DNA of 64,000 bases, taken from contig JBCAQO010000007.1 in assembly GCA_039111635.1 (NCBI GenBank), forward strand, positions 310,001-374,000, written 5' to 3'. Below the pieces are notes generated by a model. That model searched no databases. It worked only from the letters and a program-made list of their open reading frames with translations, and had not been told where the DNA came from. Source of the stretch: Heterobasidion occidentale. Lineage: Eukaryota; Basidiomycota; Agaricomycetes; Russulales; Bondarzewiaceae. Below are positions 35,721-46,957 of the stretch, in pieces. The translations under genes were made by a program, and so were the position numbers. Numbering within the stretch: position 1 is the first letter of the stretch; every line of letters starts with the position of its first letter.

Positions 35721-37178
35721 ATGGCCAGCATAACAGCCAGCGATATGCCAGCGATCGTCTCCCAAGCTGCAGCCATAGGACCCGGCGTACTTGCGCAAAG
35801 ATATATCAGTGGTATGTCCCTACTTACTAGATAGCTCAACTACGATAACACCTCCACGGACAGTTGCTGGCGCTTGTATCCTCTTCTGGGACTGGTGTTT
35901 GACGTTTGACCGCGAGAGGACCGTTATCTGGAAGAAGGGAGTATGGAGTCTTGCTAAGTTTTCCTATATCTTCATTCGCTACACGGCGATAATATGCCAT
36001 TTTTTCATCCTGTATGGTATGGCATGCTATTGCTTGAGCCTAACATTTCTATTTCCAACATTTTTTTTCCTTTTCAGCCACCGCTGGGTTTGCTCCGAAT
36101 ATTTCCCCCACTGTGAATATGTTCACTGACCTCTCATGTTTGAGCTCAAGGCTGATGTCTTTTCAGCTGTGAGTTTCTCTTCTGATGTGTGAATAATTGA
36201 TGCTGACGTTAACGGTTCAAGCTGCAAGGCTTGGTTCATCTCTCTGCTAACTATGGGCGCGATCTTATTATCATTGGCGAATTGTGAATATTTCTCGAAT
36301 GACTTCACATAGAAGCTCTCGTTGACAGCAAACTTCTACTAGGGGCCCTCATCGTCTGGCAGTACTCGCTTTGGGATCATCGACGATGGGTGCTAAGAGC
36401 TTTGATGTGTGCATTCACGGTCTCGTACCTTTCGTTGTTGGTATGCCTTGCGTACGGCATATATCAGCTGTTTGGTGCCTCTTTCATCATCCTCCGCGCG
36501 GTAGCATAACCAGCTGAATATTTGCTCATTAGATACCATTAGTTTCGATCAAGAGTTCTTCCACACCTGCGTGGTTCACAACAAAACTGCCGCGTTCACT
36601 GGCGCATGGGGGGCTCAGGTCAGCAGCTCTCCTGTCACCAGCGGACTCGCTGATATGTCTAAAAAAATCAGGTAGCTTTTGATGTTGCTGTCGGCGCCAT
36701 GACATTTTGGAATGCTGCAGACCGTCCGCGACGTGCAGAGATCAAGCTCGTCTCAGATATGCTGCGAGACGGATTTTTATGGTATTGCGTGAGTCACCGC
36801 TACTTTAGATGGAAACCTGTATCTAAGTCGTGAATTAAATTACTTCCAGGTTGTGTTTGGTAAGTGTGCTTGCGCACTCATACTCCCAATGCATCCTGAA
36901 CAACCCGTCCTTCAGCGGTTCGTCTGGCGAATCTCATTCTATGTTTCTTCCACAATGTGAGTATCGATACCTGACCGTCATGTAAATTATCAGCTCTGAC
37001 ATAGCTCCAGGCTTCTTTTGGGCTCATGGGATTCTTGTAAGCACCAGACACCTCCTGGTACACCTTGGCTGATGTCCGCTTGTCCAGTTTCCATTGGGCG
37101 ATTGTTTCAGTCGTTGTACCACGGATGCTACTACGTCTGGAGGATATGACTGCTCCATTTAGAATGTCTCGCGTATGA
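35721..37178 (+). CDS. DUF6533-like multi-helix membrane protein
   Basis: Starts MASITASDMPAIVSQ and continues in exon 2 with the family hallmark FWDWCLTFDRERTVIWKK followed by SLAKFSYIFIRY. This resembles the DUF6533 pattern of a Tyr/Trp-Asp helix, 'LTFDRE' and 'W...KW'. Later exons give CKAWFISLLTMGAILL, LWDHRRWVLRALMCAF, a segment with acidic/aromatic TISFDQEFFHTC, VRLANLILCFFHN and HWAIVSVVVPRMLLRL. The stop is TGA 37176-37178. Some middle junctions (36090-36345) did not resolve cleanly and could hide damage. The family is abundant in agaricomycetes and has no known function. Confidence 0.6.
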
Positions 37179-38851
37179 GAATTCACGACAATCACACTAC
37201 TGGTATATGTTACCTGTTATTCGTCTTGGAATTTCCTTCCGATGTATGAAAATGTTATGCATTTGGCGCAATTGAAATTTGTGAGAACCGTAAGTCGCTT
37301 ATACACTAGGTGCCATCATATTTCGCTCCGTCGTCGTGCCGATTTTTTTCAATTCTCACTTCGCGGCGACAACCCGTCTGATTGACGCTGGTGTGGTTTC
37401 TGATTCGGTCAGGGTCGAGTGACGAACCACTGTAGACAACAACAGTTCCACACGCAGAGAGAACGTATCAACGCACACGCAACCTGTGTTCCGTCAGAAG
37501 CCGAGACTCGAACCATTACCGACGAATCGTGGATAACAAGGACTGAAGGTCACAATTACGCAGGCGACATATCAGGAGTAAACTCTATCTGTATCGAGCT
37601 TGTAATTTAAACGCACGATGGAGCAGCTCATGTCGAGTGTAGAGAGAGGTAGTGCAAAGTCAGTTCGCGATGTAAATCGTCCAGAACGCAACGGCGCGTG
37701 TACAGCATGCGCTGACAGGCAGTTGTGCGAGGTCTGACTCGTTTTTAGAGAACCCACTCGCATTGTGTCACATGTCGTATTGAGAGAGTCTGCCGATGCT
37801 GTGTGCTTCTCGATAGAGGACATGACGTCTTGCTTCATGCCCCAGCTGATGATCACATAAACGTGTGCGAATACCGGAACTGAAATTTGAGAGAAGCGAG
37901 CTTGGGACTGCGATAAACTGAAAGTGCTGCATGGGGACACCTGATAGATCCAAGATCAGTTCAATTCGCATCATGAACCCTACAATGCCGAAAGAGAGAA
38001 GAAGGCTGAGGAGGAATGGCAACTCTATGGTGGAGTCGCAGCAAGCGGACTTCCATCTATCACTGGCACGCTGTTTTGCGCCGCCTAAAGATGCAGTAGT
38101 TCAGTTTCTGATTTCTGATGCCTTGTTAGCCGCAGAGATTGACCATTTCAGGATTGCGCAAAATAGGCGATTATAGAGAAATGTTCAGTGTTTAGGCAGG
38201 ATCACTCACCAAGAACTCGTGAGGACTTGAGGGTCGCGCAGTATATCAGGTAAGCCGAGCTAGACCGAGTTGCTCCTTTCCCAAAATACAAGAACGTTTA
38301 GCTCAAACTGTTCAACTAGACGTCACCGCACCGCGTGATGTGATGGCCTGCGATGCAGTTGATGCCGCCGTCAACGCGTCAACGCGGCCCTCACCATCCA
38401 GGGCAGCTTGGATCAGCTCAGGCGCATTTTCACGTTTCACATCAATCAGCCTCCTATGGTCGGTACTGCCTGGATATGCAGAGGCGATGCCTTCTCGCGG
38501 AGTGTCGCATGGCGGGATATCGACGAATGTGTTAGCGTACTTGCCAACATACGACATGATAGACAAGTCATCCCTCGTAGAAGCAGCCCGTCCACACCCG
38601 ACTCACTGTGGCTCCCTTTCTAGCATGATGACTGTCTTAAGAAGTCTCCAATTTTGCGATACACAGTCGGTTTCATTTCCCTCTTGCTTATAATGACAAA
38701 ACTCACGGTCCAAGATCAAATCGTCCTCGTTGATCGCTGAAACCGATAGCCTGAAAGCAGCCATAGACGAAGTAGAGATCAGTTTCCGTTCGAGACACAT
38801 GTCTAACACACAACTTAAAGAACCCGGGGCATCCATAACATTATTAAAGCA
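37179..38851. other. Intergenic or relic DNA, no gene recognised
   Basis: Minus-strand frames at 37572-38022 include a hydrophobic helix (LLSLLLSFGIVGFMM), and one at 38312-38566 is polar. Neither could be tied to a family or extended by splicing. They may be decayed remnants. Confidence 0.4.
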
Positions 38852-40557
38852 TCACCGGCTCTTTGACGTTGCACTGTACGACACACGACCTCGCCTGTTC
38901 TTGTAGAACACAATATCACCTAAGGTGCCGTGCAATTAGCGCAGTCACTTACGAGATTCGACTATGTGTTTGACTCACCATTGTCCTCGACAAATTGGCA
39001 GTTATTGTAATTATCCCAAAGCGCCTTGAAGACAGGTTTGTCGGAGTGGTGATAGTGTTCTCCGATGAATTCGCGCAGATATTGCGTCGCTTCCCGACCG
39101 TGATCTAGAAGCATGCATCAAGATACATTTAGGTCTCGAAAGGAAACAGTACGAACAGAACGGCATCTTGGGGAAAAAATGGTGTACGACGTGGAAGTGT
39201 GCAACGTCATGGAAGAAGAAATGACCGATGTAGCCGAGGAACTCGCGATCCATCGTTGCAGCGGCCCCACGTTGGAAATTCCATTGCCCGGCACGATAGT
39301 GTGGTAGGTCTGGATCTGTGTGCTGCAGGTAGGTTATCATAACAAACCAGTGATTGACGAACAGCCAAGGAATGGCGTAGTATCTGATTACGGTAGATAT
39401 GCCCCATCGCGAGCAAGCCCATTTCAACGCGAATATCATGCCCACGATGCCCAAGTTGGACATCACCACAGCCAAACACTGATCGCGTGTGAAAAGCACA
39501 CAGCTCGCTAACAGTGTGTACGTTTCTCAGCTAGAATATAAATCAGGATAATGTCGTGCTTACGGTTGAAATGGTTTGTCCACTTTGGATAACGCTTTTG
39601 TCCGGAGACATTATACACTGTGTTGAGACACATTTAAGCCACCAATACAAGAGCGAGATAGATTACCATACATAGATATGCAGGGAAGGCTAAAAGCTGT
39701 TGGCGTACAAGCATAACTAACGTGTAGATCGGCGTATCGCCAAAGTACTCTTCATAATCGATGCCGTCTGCGTCCTCCGCCGGAAGTTTGAGGTCGCTCC
39801 TAGTTTTCGGGATATATGGCTCGTCAAACTCCATAGAGGCGTGGTTCATGTGATGCCGGTGATGAGATATCTTCCAGCTGAAGTACGGTGTCAATAACAA
39901 GGTATGCAACACCTGAAATCCTCCTTTCATGTCAGCGGCGGCAGTAGATTCCGATAATCGAGAGTGAAACAACATACATATCCAAGGATATCACACAGTC
40001 TTCTATGAGAGGAGAATGCACCGTGGCTACACTGGATTGAAAACCGTTGGATGTGATTGAATCTGACAAGACAAGGTCTCAAACCTCGTGGCCGATGACC
40101 CAAATCCCCGTAAACGTGAAGCCTTGGAAGATCCAGCTGCATAGAGAAATAAGCATCCAAAATGCATTGCCGGATCCTGAGCCACTCACTAAGTACACCA
40201 CACCAATCCCCGAAGAACGGAGAGCGATGCCGAAGCAACAAATCCAAGGAACACAACGGTATCCGTGTATTTGTCGACTTGGAACGTGCACAAGAAAAGG
40301 ATACAAGCAAGAAGAACGTCTCTTGCAAGGAATTGAAAGCCTCTGACCACATCACGAACGAAGAGGGCTGGTGGGATGGAATCTCTGATATCTGCTACAG
40401 ACCTGGCGTCCAATCACCTAAGCGTGTTGCACAATCGAGATGCATGGTTATAAACATACCATGACAATGGCACGAAGGTAAGGATGTCTGAGTTCGGATA
40501 ATGTTTGTCATTGGACTGCGATGCGTGCTGCTTGCCTTCCCACGAGGGTGCGTTCAT
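38852..40557 (-). CDS. Membrane fatty acid desaturase, FAD2/omega-6 (delta-12) type
   Basis: Starts at ATG 40557 (MNAPSWEGKQHASQ) and ends at TGA 38852. All three histidine boxes of acyl-lipid desaturases are present. Box 1 is GHE joined across an intron to CSHGAFSSHR, so HECSH where plants and most fungi have HECGH. Box 2 is KISHHRHHMNH, and box 3 is HVVHHFFPKMPF. Four or more hydrophobic helices surround them, with VLHTLLLTPYFSW before box 2 as in delta-12 enzymes. The last exon adds GDIVFYKNRRGR, the usual ending of the family. All introns read are GT-AG. It inserts a double bond into an acyl chain on ER lipids using cytochrome b5. Because it lies among P450s and is not obviously a housekeeping copy, it could also be a specialised paralogue making acetylenic or polyene precursors. 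Confidence 0.85.
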
Positions 40558-42758
40558 GATGAACACAGAAAAGAGCGCCCAACTCTCTTGGGCCTTGGCA
40601 GTATTTATATGTGTTTGCAAGCAGCACTCATGCTCAAGAGAAGGTGATGCATTATAGTACTCAATTGGCGAATAGATCAGAAAAAATTTGAACCACCGTG
40701 GAGCCTGGCAAGGGCGGTTTCGTTTCTTCGGACAGTCGTCGTCTAGATCTGGAGAATATCATGGAAGCTCTAGATCAGGAACACGGTGGGGGCTTCGGGA
40801 GGACAGGGAAGGGCTCGTGCTACAGGAGCTTGAGAGACTTGTTCCTAAAGAGGATCTCCTGCATTTGTTGGCGAACTACCGTAGTTTCCTGGAGACGGGG
40901 ACATCTGTCAGCTTTCAGTTCTTCATCGTAGCACGTACATGTCTTTAGATCGCTTCTAAAGAGAGGAATATGAGGATTTCCTTCTCGGAATATGTGGTGA
41001 CCAAGAGTACCCATTTTTGACAGTGACTGAGACAGAATAACGGATCATGACAGCATGGCACACGTCCCAAACCCTGACTTCTGAGAGATGTGATGGAGAT
41101 GCTTCTGAACCTCAGGGATTCACGGCTTGTTGTGCGAGTTGAGACCTGAGGAGTCAGGGCGGCCGTGACTCTATCACATCTCAGTGAGTGTTGGATTGAT
41201 CGGTCGATTACCTATCAGATCGCAAAAGGGACTCACTGCAAGGCGCTATGGACGACGTCGCACGATATGAGAGTTGCTGCATCAGAATCAGAACACGGAA
41301 TCGCCTGAAAGGAGTATGATTCGGATGGCGTACTGCGTCGACTTCACGGAAGCTTCAAGACAATTGGGTGTCTCTGCGCACCATCTTGCGAAAAGGACGT
41401 ATCGTCCGAAATCAGCTCCATGCAACTGATATCCAAACCGCTGTATCACTTTATTCTACCCTTCTGGTGCTGTCTGTGCCATTTTGCGTGGGTAGAGGTG
41501 GCTTGAGGCGCTTTCGAGGCGCTCAGCGGTGACAGCTGGTGACTCAGAGTAGCATCGTCCGGGGTCCCCGATCCCCTCGGAGACGATCGATGACGTTTAG
41601 CGCTGCTCTCATGACTGTTCCCCGACATCGCTCACTCGAATGTCAATCATCCTAGGCATCGTCAGGCGTGAGCTCAAACAACCTGAAGCTGACAAGCCCT
41701 CCAAGTCGTGAACAAAGAATTAGTTCTTCCCTTCCGGACTTTTCGGAGCAGATTGGCCCCAACGCACTCACCAAGCCTGCGTATTCTGCACGTTCCAGGG
41801 CTATATAGATTCTTAAACCACTGCTTGTAGAGACTCCCGGAATTGGTGTGGTATGCAACCCGGTGCGTGTTTTACAGGGCTGTCATGTACATGAGAACTG
41901 AATTGTTGGGAGCGTTTAGTTGCCCAATGGCCTGCACATCGGGTGGACGATACTGGCATCAAAAATGGGAGAATATTTTCTCCTTGATAAGTCTGTGGTT
42001 TATGGTAGCTGACTCTCGTATCATTCTTGAATCAGCGAAGAGCGAAGCGTCGTTGGAATCTCAACCTCGCAGGAACTGAATGACCTATATGGGACCAATA
42101 TCTCTTGAAAAGGTGTTGATGATACAGTAATTCTATCAGAGTCATCCGGTGTCGCCCCACTTTTCTCCACTTCCATTCAGTCAGGGTCCACCATGGGCAA
42201 GTCACATGTCCAGAAGCGGTACAAGTGCAGAGACGGACTGGGAGGAGTGTTGAAATACGTGAGTGCGCACCCATTTGACACCCCAACTGAAGAGTCCGTC
42301 AGTCCAGCTCCTATCAAGACCATCATTGCATGTTGTATATCTCGGGGAGTGATATGCGATATGTCCTCCGTGCTCGTTGTTCATACGGATTGTTGGTTTA
42401 TGACTTAGGAACGGTTTGGTATATCCATGACACGACCAGAACGAAAGCTTTGAAGCGTAATGGCTAACCGCGTACAGTCTCATGCAAGCTCGTGATTGCG
42501 TAATGTTAGTTACTGATTGATTTTCTCGAATGGGCGGCGAAAGGAACACTTAACTTGGTCTGTCTTATTTGGTCTCCTATCATCGTGAACTGATGTCCAA
42601 GGAGCATAGGCGCTGCGTTGTCACTTCCGAAACAATCGAGGCGTCGTGCTCTTTCGATGTTATCCTCCTCTAGCATTTATTGCGGCACGTGGGACTTCCA
42701 CCGGAGTATAAGAGCAATCAAACCCTGTTTGCAGATGTTCTGCCAGCGCTCGTCTAGT
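40558..42758. other. 2.2 kb without a recognised gene
   Basis: Short open frames only (for example 40688-40948, 41446-41628, 42202-42549). No domain, RNA gene or repeat is recognised. Confidence 0.45.
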
Positions 42759-43534
42759 ATGTCTCATCCCACTTCTAAAATATTTCTGCTCATTTGCGCA
42801 TCATTCATGTACTACATCTCCATGACACCTCCAAATGCTCTACCAACTCGCGGGGACAATTGTATAAGGGACAGCCGTTCGAACAGGTCGTGCGACGGCT
42901 TTCTTTGATTTCGAAGGTAAACAAACATCAAGCATAACTTACGCAGGTGTCGAGAACATGTGCTTACGAGTCCCAGATAGCCGTTATGGCAGCATTCGTT
43001 TGCGAAGCCCTTGTTATCGCATCACTGGCTTTTCCAGGTCGCACACCCGAGAGCGTCCGGCCAGCACTGTGTCCCCGAGACATATCTGACCCGATACCGT
43101 TGTTGTCCATCACCCCATTATTCACCCTCGGATTCGTGCTCTCGGTATTTGCGACATCCATTAGACTCTCCTGTTTCAGGGAGCTTGGAACGCTCTTCAC
43201 ATTCGAAGTCACAGTGCGTCCCGGGCACAAGTTGGTGACGACAGGTCCATACGCGTATGTTCGCCATCCCAGCTACACAGGAGTGCTCCTGAACATCGGC
43301 GGTGTGGTCATCATGCACTTCGCTCCAGGAGGCTGGAATCATGCATGCGGTATCATGCGCACTGCGGGCGGAGGGGGGATGGTAGGGACATATTTGGTTC
43401 TGTCCATGTTCTCGGTCGTATCATTATGGAAGAGGGCGGTTGTGGAAGATGCGCAGATGCGAGAAGTCTTTGGAGAAAAGTGGGATAAATACCGTCGTGC
43501 CGTGCCATATGGGTTCTTTTGGGGTCTCTTCTGA
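42759..43534 (+). CDS. Isoprenylcysteine carboxyl methyltransferase-like protein, probable frameshift near N-terminus
   Basis: The large last exon begins IAVMAAFVCEALVIASLAFPG and contains the ICMT/PEMT signature GPYAYVRHPSYTG. The C-terminal pattern EDAQMREVFGEKWDKYRRAVPY follows, with four hydrophobic helices. ICMT methylates the C-terminal prenylcysteine of CaaX proteins in the ER. Agaricomycetes often carry several diverged copies of unknown substrate. The first exon starts MSHPTSKIFLLICASF. The expected link YKGQPFEQVVRRLSLISK is in another frame. One base appears to be missing near 42851-42862, after TRG. A 60-nt intron (gtaaac...cccag) then leads into the main exon. Either a sequencing error or an early disabling change. 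Confidence 0.65.
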
Positions 43535-44095
43535 TACGCCCTGCTGTAGATATCTTCGCAGTGGCACCATAATCTCGGATGTTTCGGATCAAGATCAGAT
43601 CGCAGCCTCGCAGCCATACGCTAGGCGCCTGTATCCCTCCACTCGCAACCGGTTGTAAACCCCTCGGGTCACTCATCTAGCTTTCCCTCCGGCATGGTGA
43701 TTTCCGATCAGCTCCTACCAAGCTACCCGGCACATATGACGGCACGAGTAGCCCTAGGCGCGCCCCCGGGGACGGGCGAACCAGAACGATCGACCAGGTC
43801 AGCAAGAAGCCCTTTATCTCGAGTTCAACCTCCAAGTGGGGGCCGCGGGCGCCCCGTCTCGACGTGATGGACTGGCGCTACACTGTCACTGCCAATATGG
43901 AACACTACGCTCTTTCCTTCCACGATCCCAAATTCCCCGAGCATCAAGATCAGTTCACAAAAACTTTTTTTTCGTTGACTTTGATGTTCAACCGGCGAAA
44001 CGTCGTCATAGAGGACACGCATCATTGATACAGCATCTTTCCTTGGAGGATTCAATTCAAGCTTACAAGCTCTACCTCCTGGGGCTGAGAAGCCT
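43535..44095. other. Intergenic, no gene recognised
   Basis: Presumed 3' region of the ICMT-like gene and promoter of the P450 at 44096. No feature is recognised. Confidence 0.5.
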
Positions 44096-46324
44096 ATGGG
44101 CACACTCTTCCTCCTGATCTGCCCGCCAGGCGGACTGGCCATTACCAGTGCTTTTATCGCAGCCTTTGTGCGTCAGATATCTTGTCTTATCCGGCCGCCA
44201 TTTTCTCATTTTTTGACAGATCTCTTGGGCTTTTCTCATCCGGAATACAGTCAGAGGGGACTACGCTGTCGCTTTTCATGCCGTTGCGTCATCTGTTCTG
44301 TACTGTTATGCTCTCTACGGCCTATCTGGCGACTCCCCCTTATTATTCACAGCCGTACTCTCTACCGTCTACGTCACCTCCTTGTCGATTTTCACACTGA
44401 TCTATCGCTTGTCGCCCTTCCATCCGCTAGCAGCATTCCCTGGGCCTGTCGCATGGAGGCTCAGCAGCATCGTTCTCGCCGTCGTCTCATATAAGGGAAA
44501 GAAACACTTTATACTAGACGACCTTCACAAGAAATATGGGAAGTATGTGCGAATTGGTGAGCCTCTTGTTCAACGTCTGTGAACAGATGATTAATCATTG
44601 ATCAAAGGTCCAAATGCTCTATCCATCAACTCTCCGACAGCGAGCAACATCATCTATGGCGCTACTTACCACATGACGAAAAGTGATTCGTACGCAAAGC
44701 CAGGCCATGTCGGAGGTGTGGCGCTGTTCTTCAAGCAAGAACGCGAAGACCATGCAAAGCGCAAGAAAATTTGGACCAATGCGTTTACCGCTTCAGCGTA
44801 TGTAGAGTCTCTGAATTTTGTTGTCGCTACTCATGAAACTCGCTGTGTTCACGTAGTGTGGAGGACTTCTTCCCTTCGTTGGAAAAAAGAACATGGCAGC
44901 TGACTAGATGCATTGAGAATCGTACTGATAGCTCGGGCGTGGTCGACCTGGGGCAATGCCTCGAGCATTGGTCGTACGATTTTACGGTAACGTTGTATCT
45001 AAACGCAGCAGCTGATAATTCTCACCTTTCAATTTCGCAGGGAGAGATGGTATTTGCAGGTTGCAACAACTTGGTATACATCTATCACTACTCTAGCAGG
45101 GCCCCATCAATTCAGTGGCTCTTCTCATCAGGAACTCATGAGGGACGGAGATCCGGATCAGCTGGTTGAGAATGGAAAAATGGCAACAATGATTGTCGAA
45201 AGGTATTTTTTAAGAAACACGTTGTGGATCAAGAGTCTCAAATCGTGGCATAGCATTGGCCAGACACCTTGGCTCATGGACATCCTGTGGCACATTCCTG
45301 CGAGTAAAGCTATACATCAGCTGAGGCACATAGCTGCGTCGATGATGCACGTCCGTGTCAGAGCAACTGAGATAGGTATACGTGATCTCAGCTCGTACCT
45401 CGTAGGTTCTATTATCGCTGCAACCACTCGCATGAGTTCATTTCCATCGCAGATAGAAGGAGATCGTCGCAGCGGGGAGAAAATTCCTATGTCCGATCTT
45501 GAAGTCGAGGCTTTGGTGGCTATCCAAGCAGGTGAGGCGCTTAGTTTGTCACATTGAACATATTCATAAGAGCCTGGCATCACCATAGGATCTGATAATA
45601 CGGCTGCTTTGATGACGCTGTCGATATATTTCATGCTGGCTCATCCTCCAACATACCGGCTTCTTCAGGAAGAATTAGACAGCACGTTTCCCAACGCAAC
45701 TGAAAAACTGGATCATAAGAAACTAGCCAGCATATCTCTCCTCGATGCGGTCATCAATGAATCTCTACGCCTCGGTACACCTTTCTTTCTTCCGCGAATT
45801 GTTCCTGATGGAGGTGTTACAATCGACGAGCAATTCATCCCAGGCGGATCTATTGTCGCCTCAGCCACCTATTCGCAACACGTCTCTGAGGACAACTTCT
45901 TCCCTGATCCAATGGTGACTGCCATCTGTCTCAATTGCCGCCTTTGATCGTGCTCAATCATCATGCAGGTGTATCGTCCTGAGAGGTGGCTACCCTGCGG
46001 ACTTGGAGTTGGTTCTATCCTGAATAGATCTGCCATGTCCCCCTTCTCATCCGGTATTGATATTTTCCTTCCCGTTGCTTCACACTCTAATCCGTTATAT
46101 TCTGCAATCCAGGCCCGGCAGTCTGCGTCGCGAAAAGCTTTGCGATTCAGGAGATGCGACTGGTGGTCGCGCGACTTGTACTTTCGTTCGATATGTCGTT
46201 TGCTCCGACGTTCGATGCTAAGGCGTTTCTCAACGGTTATCGGAACATCCGTACTACGATTTTCGACAAGCCGTTGCTGGTGAAGGCCGTCCGGAGATCA
46301 AATGCAATCCCCTTAGAGACGTGA
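44096..46324 (+). CDS. Cytochrome P450 with atypical heme loop
   Basis: Starts at ATG 44096. A long hydrophobic N-terminal region with several helices precedes YRLSPFHPLAAFPGP (proline hinge). Then come LDDLHKKYGKYVRIG, PNALSINSPTASNIIYG, and HAKRKKIWTNAFTASA (C-helix WxxxR region altered). ELMRDGDPDQLVENGK, LLMDILWHIPASKAI-like residues and the I helix AIQAGSDNTAALMTLS follow. INESLRLGTPFFLPR carries the ExxR motif. VYRPERWLP and the heme loop FSSGPAVCVAKSFAIQEMR (Cys at 46124-46126) end it. The loop lacks the usual Arg and the Gly after Cys. All junctions examined are GT-AG and no stop interrupts the frame. A 3'-truncated inverted paralogue lies at 59172-60995. Confidence 0.8.
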
Positions 46325-46957
46325 CTGTCTGCTTCGGGATATGCGAGCTGTGGGAGAATATGTATGGCAGTTGTATATTGTGAAATTCGAGCATTCCGAA
46401 GGCATTGAGCGCTGAGCTTCATGAACGTTGTACGTTGCGCGACGGGCCGAACAAACCGTCGATTTGCGGCTATTTGCTTGCATTTCGGGCGGCACTTCGA
46501 TATGACGGACCGTGCCGAACAACTGCCGGAGATAGGATTCAAACACTATTCAAACCCTTCGTTTCCGGTGAAATGTTGAAAAATTCAGAGACTCCAATCC
46601 AACGGGCATCTCGACGATTCTTTGATAGGAGATAGCTAATGTAGCAGAAGGTCCAGCCGATGAGTGTCAATGCATGGGTGTTTATGTGCACGTCATCTGA
46701 TCAAGCCGCATTCAGTGTGATCAGATCTGTTTTGTCCAGCGAGTTCTGACATCAGATACGGCACAGTTCCATCAACTCGACGAAGCGCTGAGCGCTGAGC
46801 GCTGATGACGCCGAAGAGAAGTAGATGTGTGGGCATGTTGTGGCACAGAGTGAAGCGTGGGCAACCCGTTCCAGCTGTGCTCAATCAACCATCCTCGTGA
46901 AGCTCGTACGATTAGGACGTGCTGGGTTCACTGCAGTGTCCCATCCTCGCGCCCGTC
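46325..46957. other. Intergenic between tandem P450s
   Basis: No gene is recognised. A small AGCGCTG triplicate occurs at 46784-46804. Confidence 0.5.

Noticed and set aside
37572..38566. Minus-strand frames with one hydrophobic helix and a polar frame
   Set aside because: Could be remnants of a membrane protein, but I found no family landmark and no exon chain.
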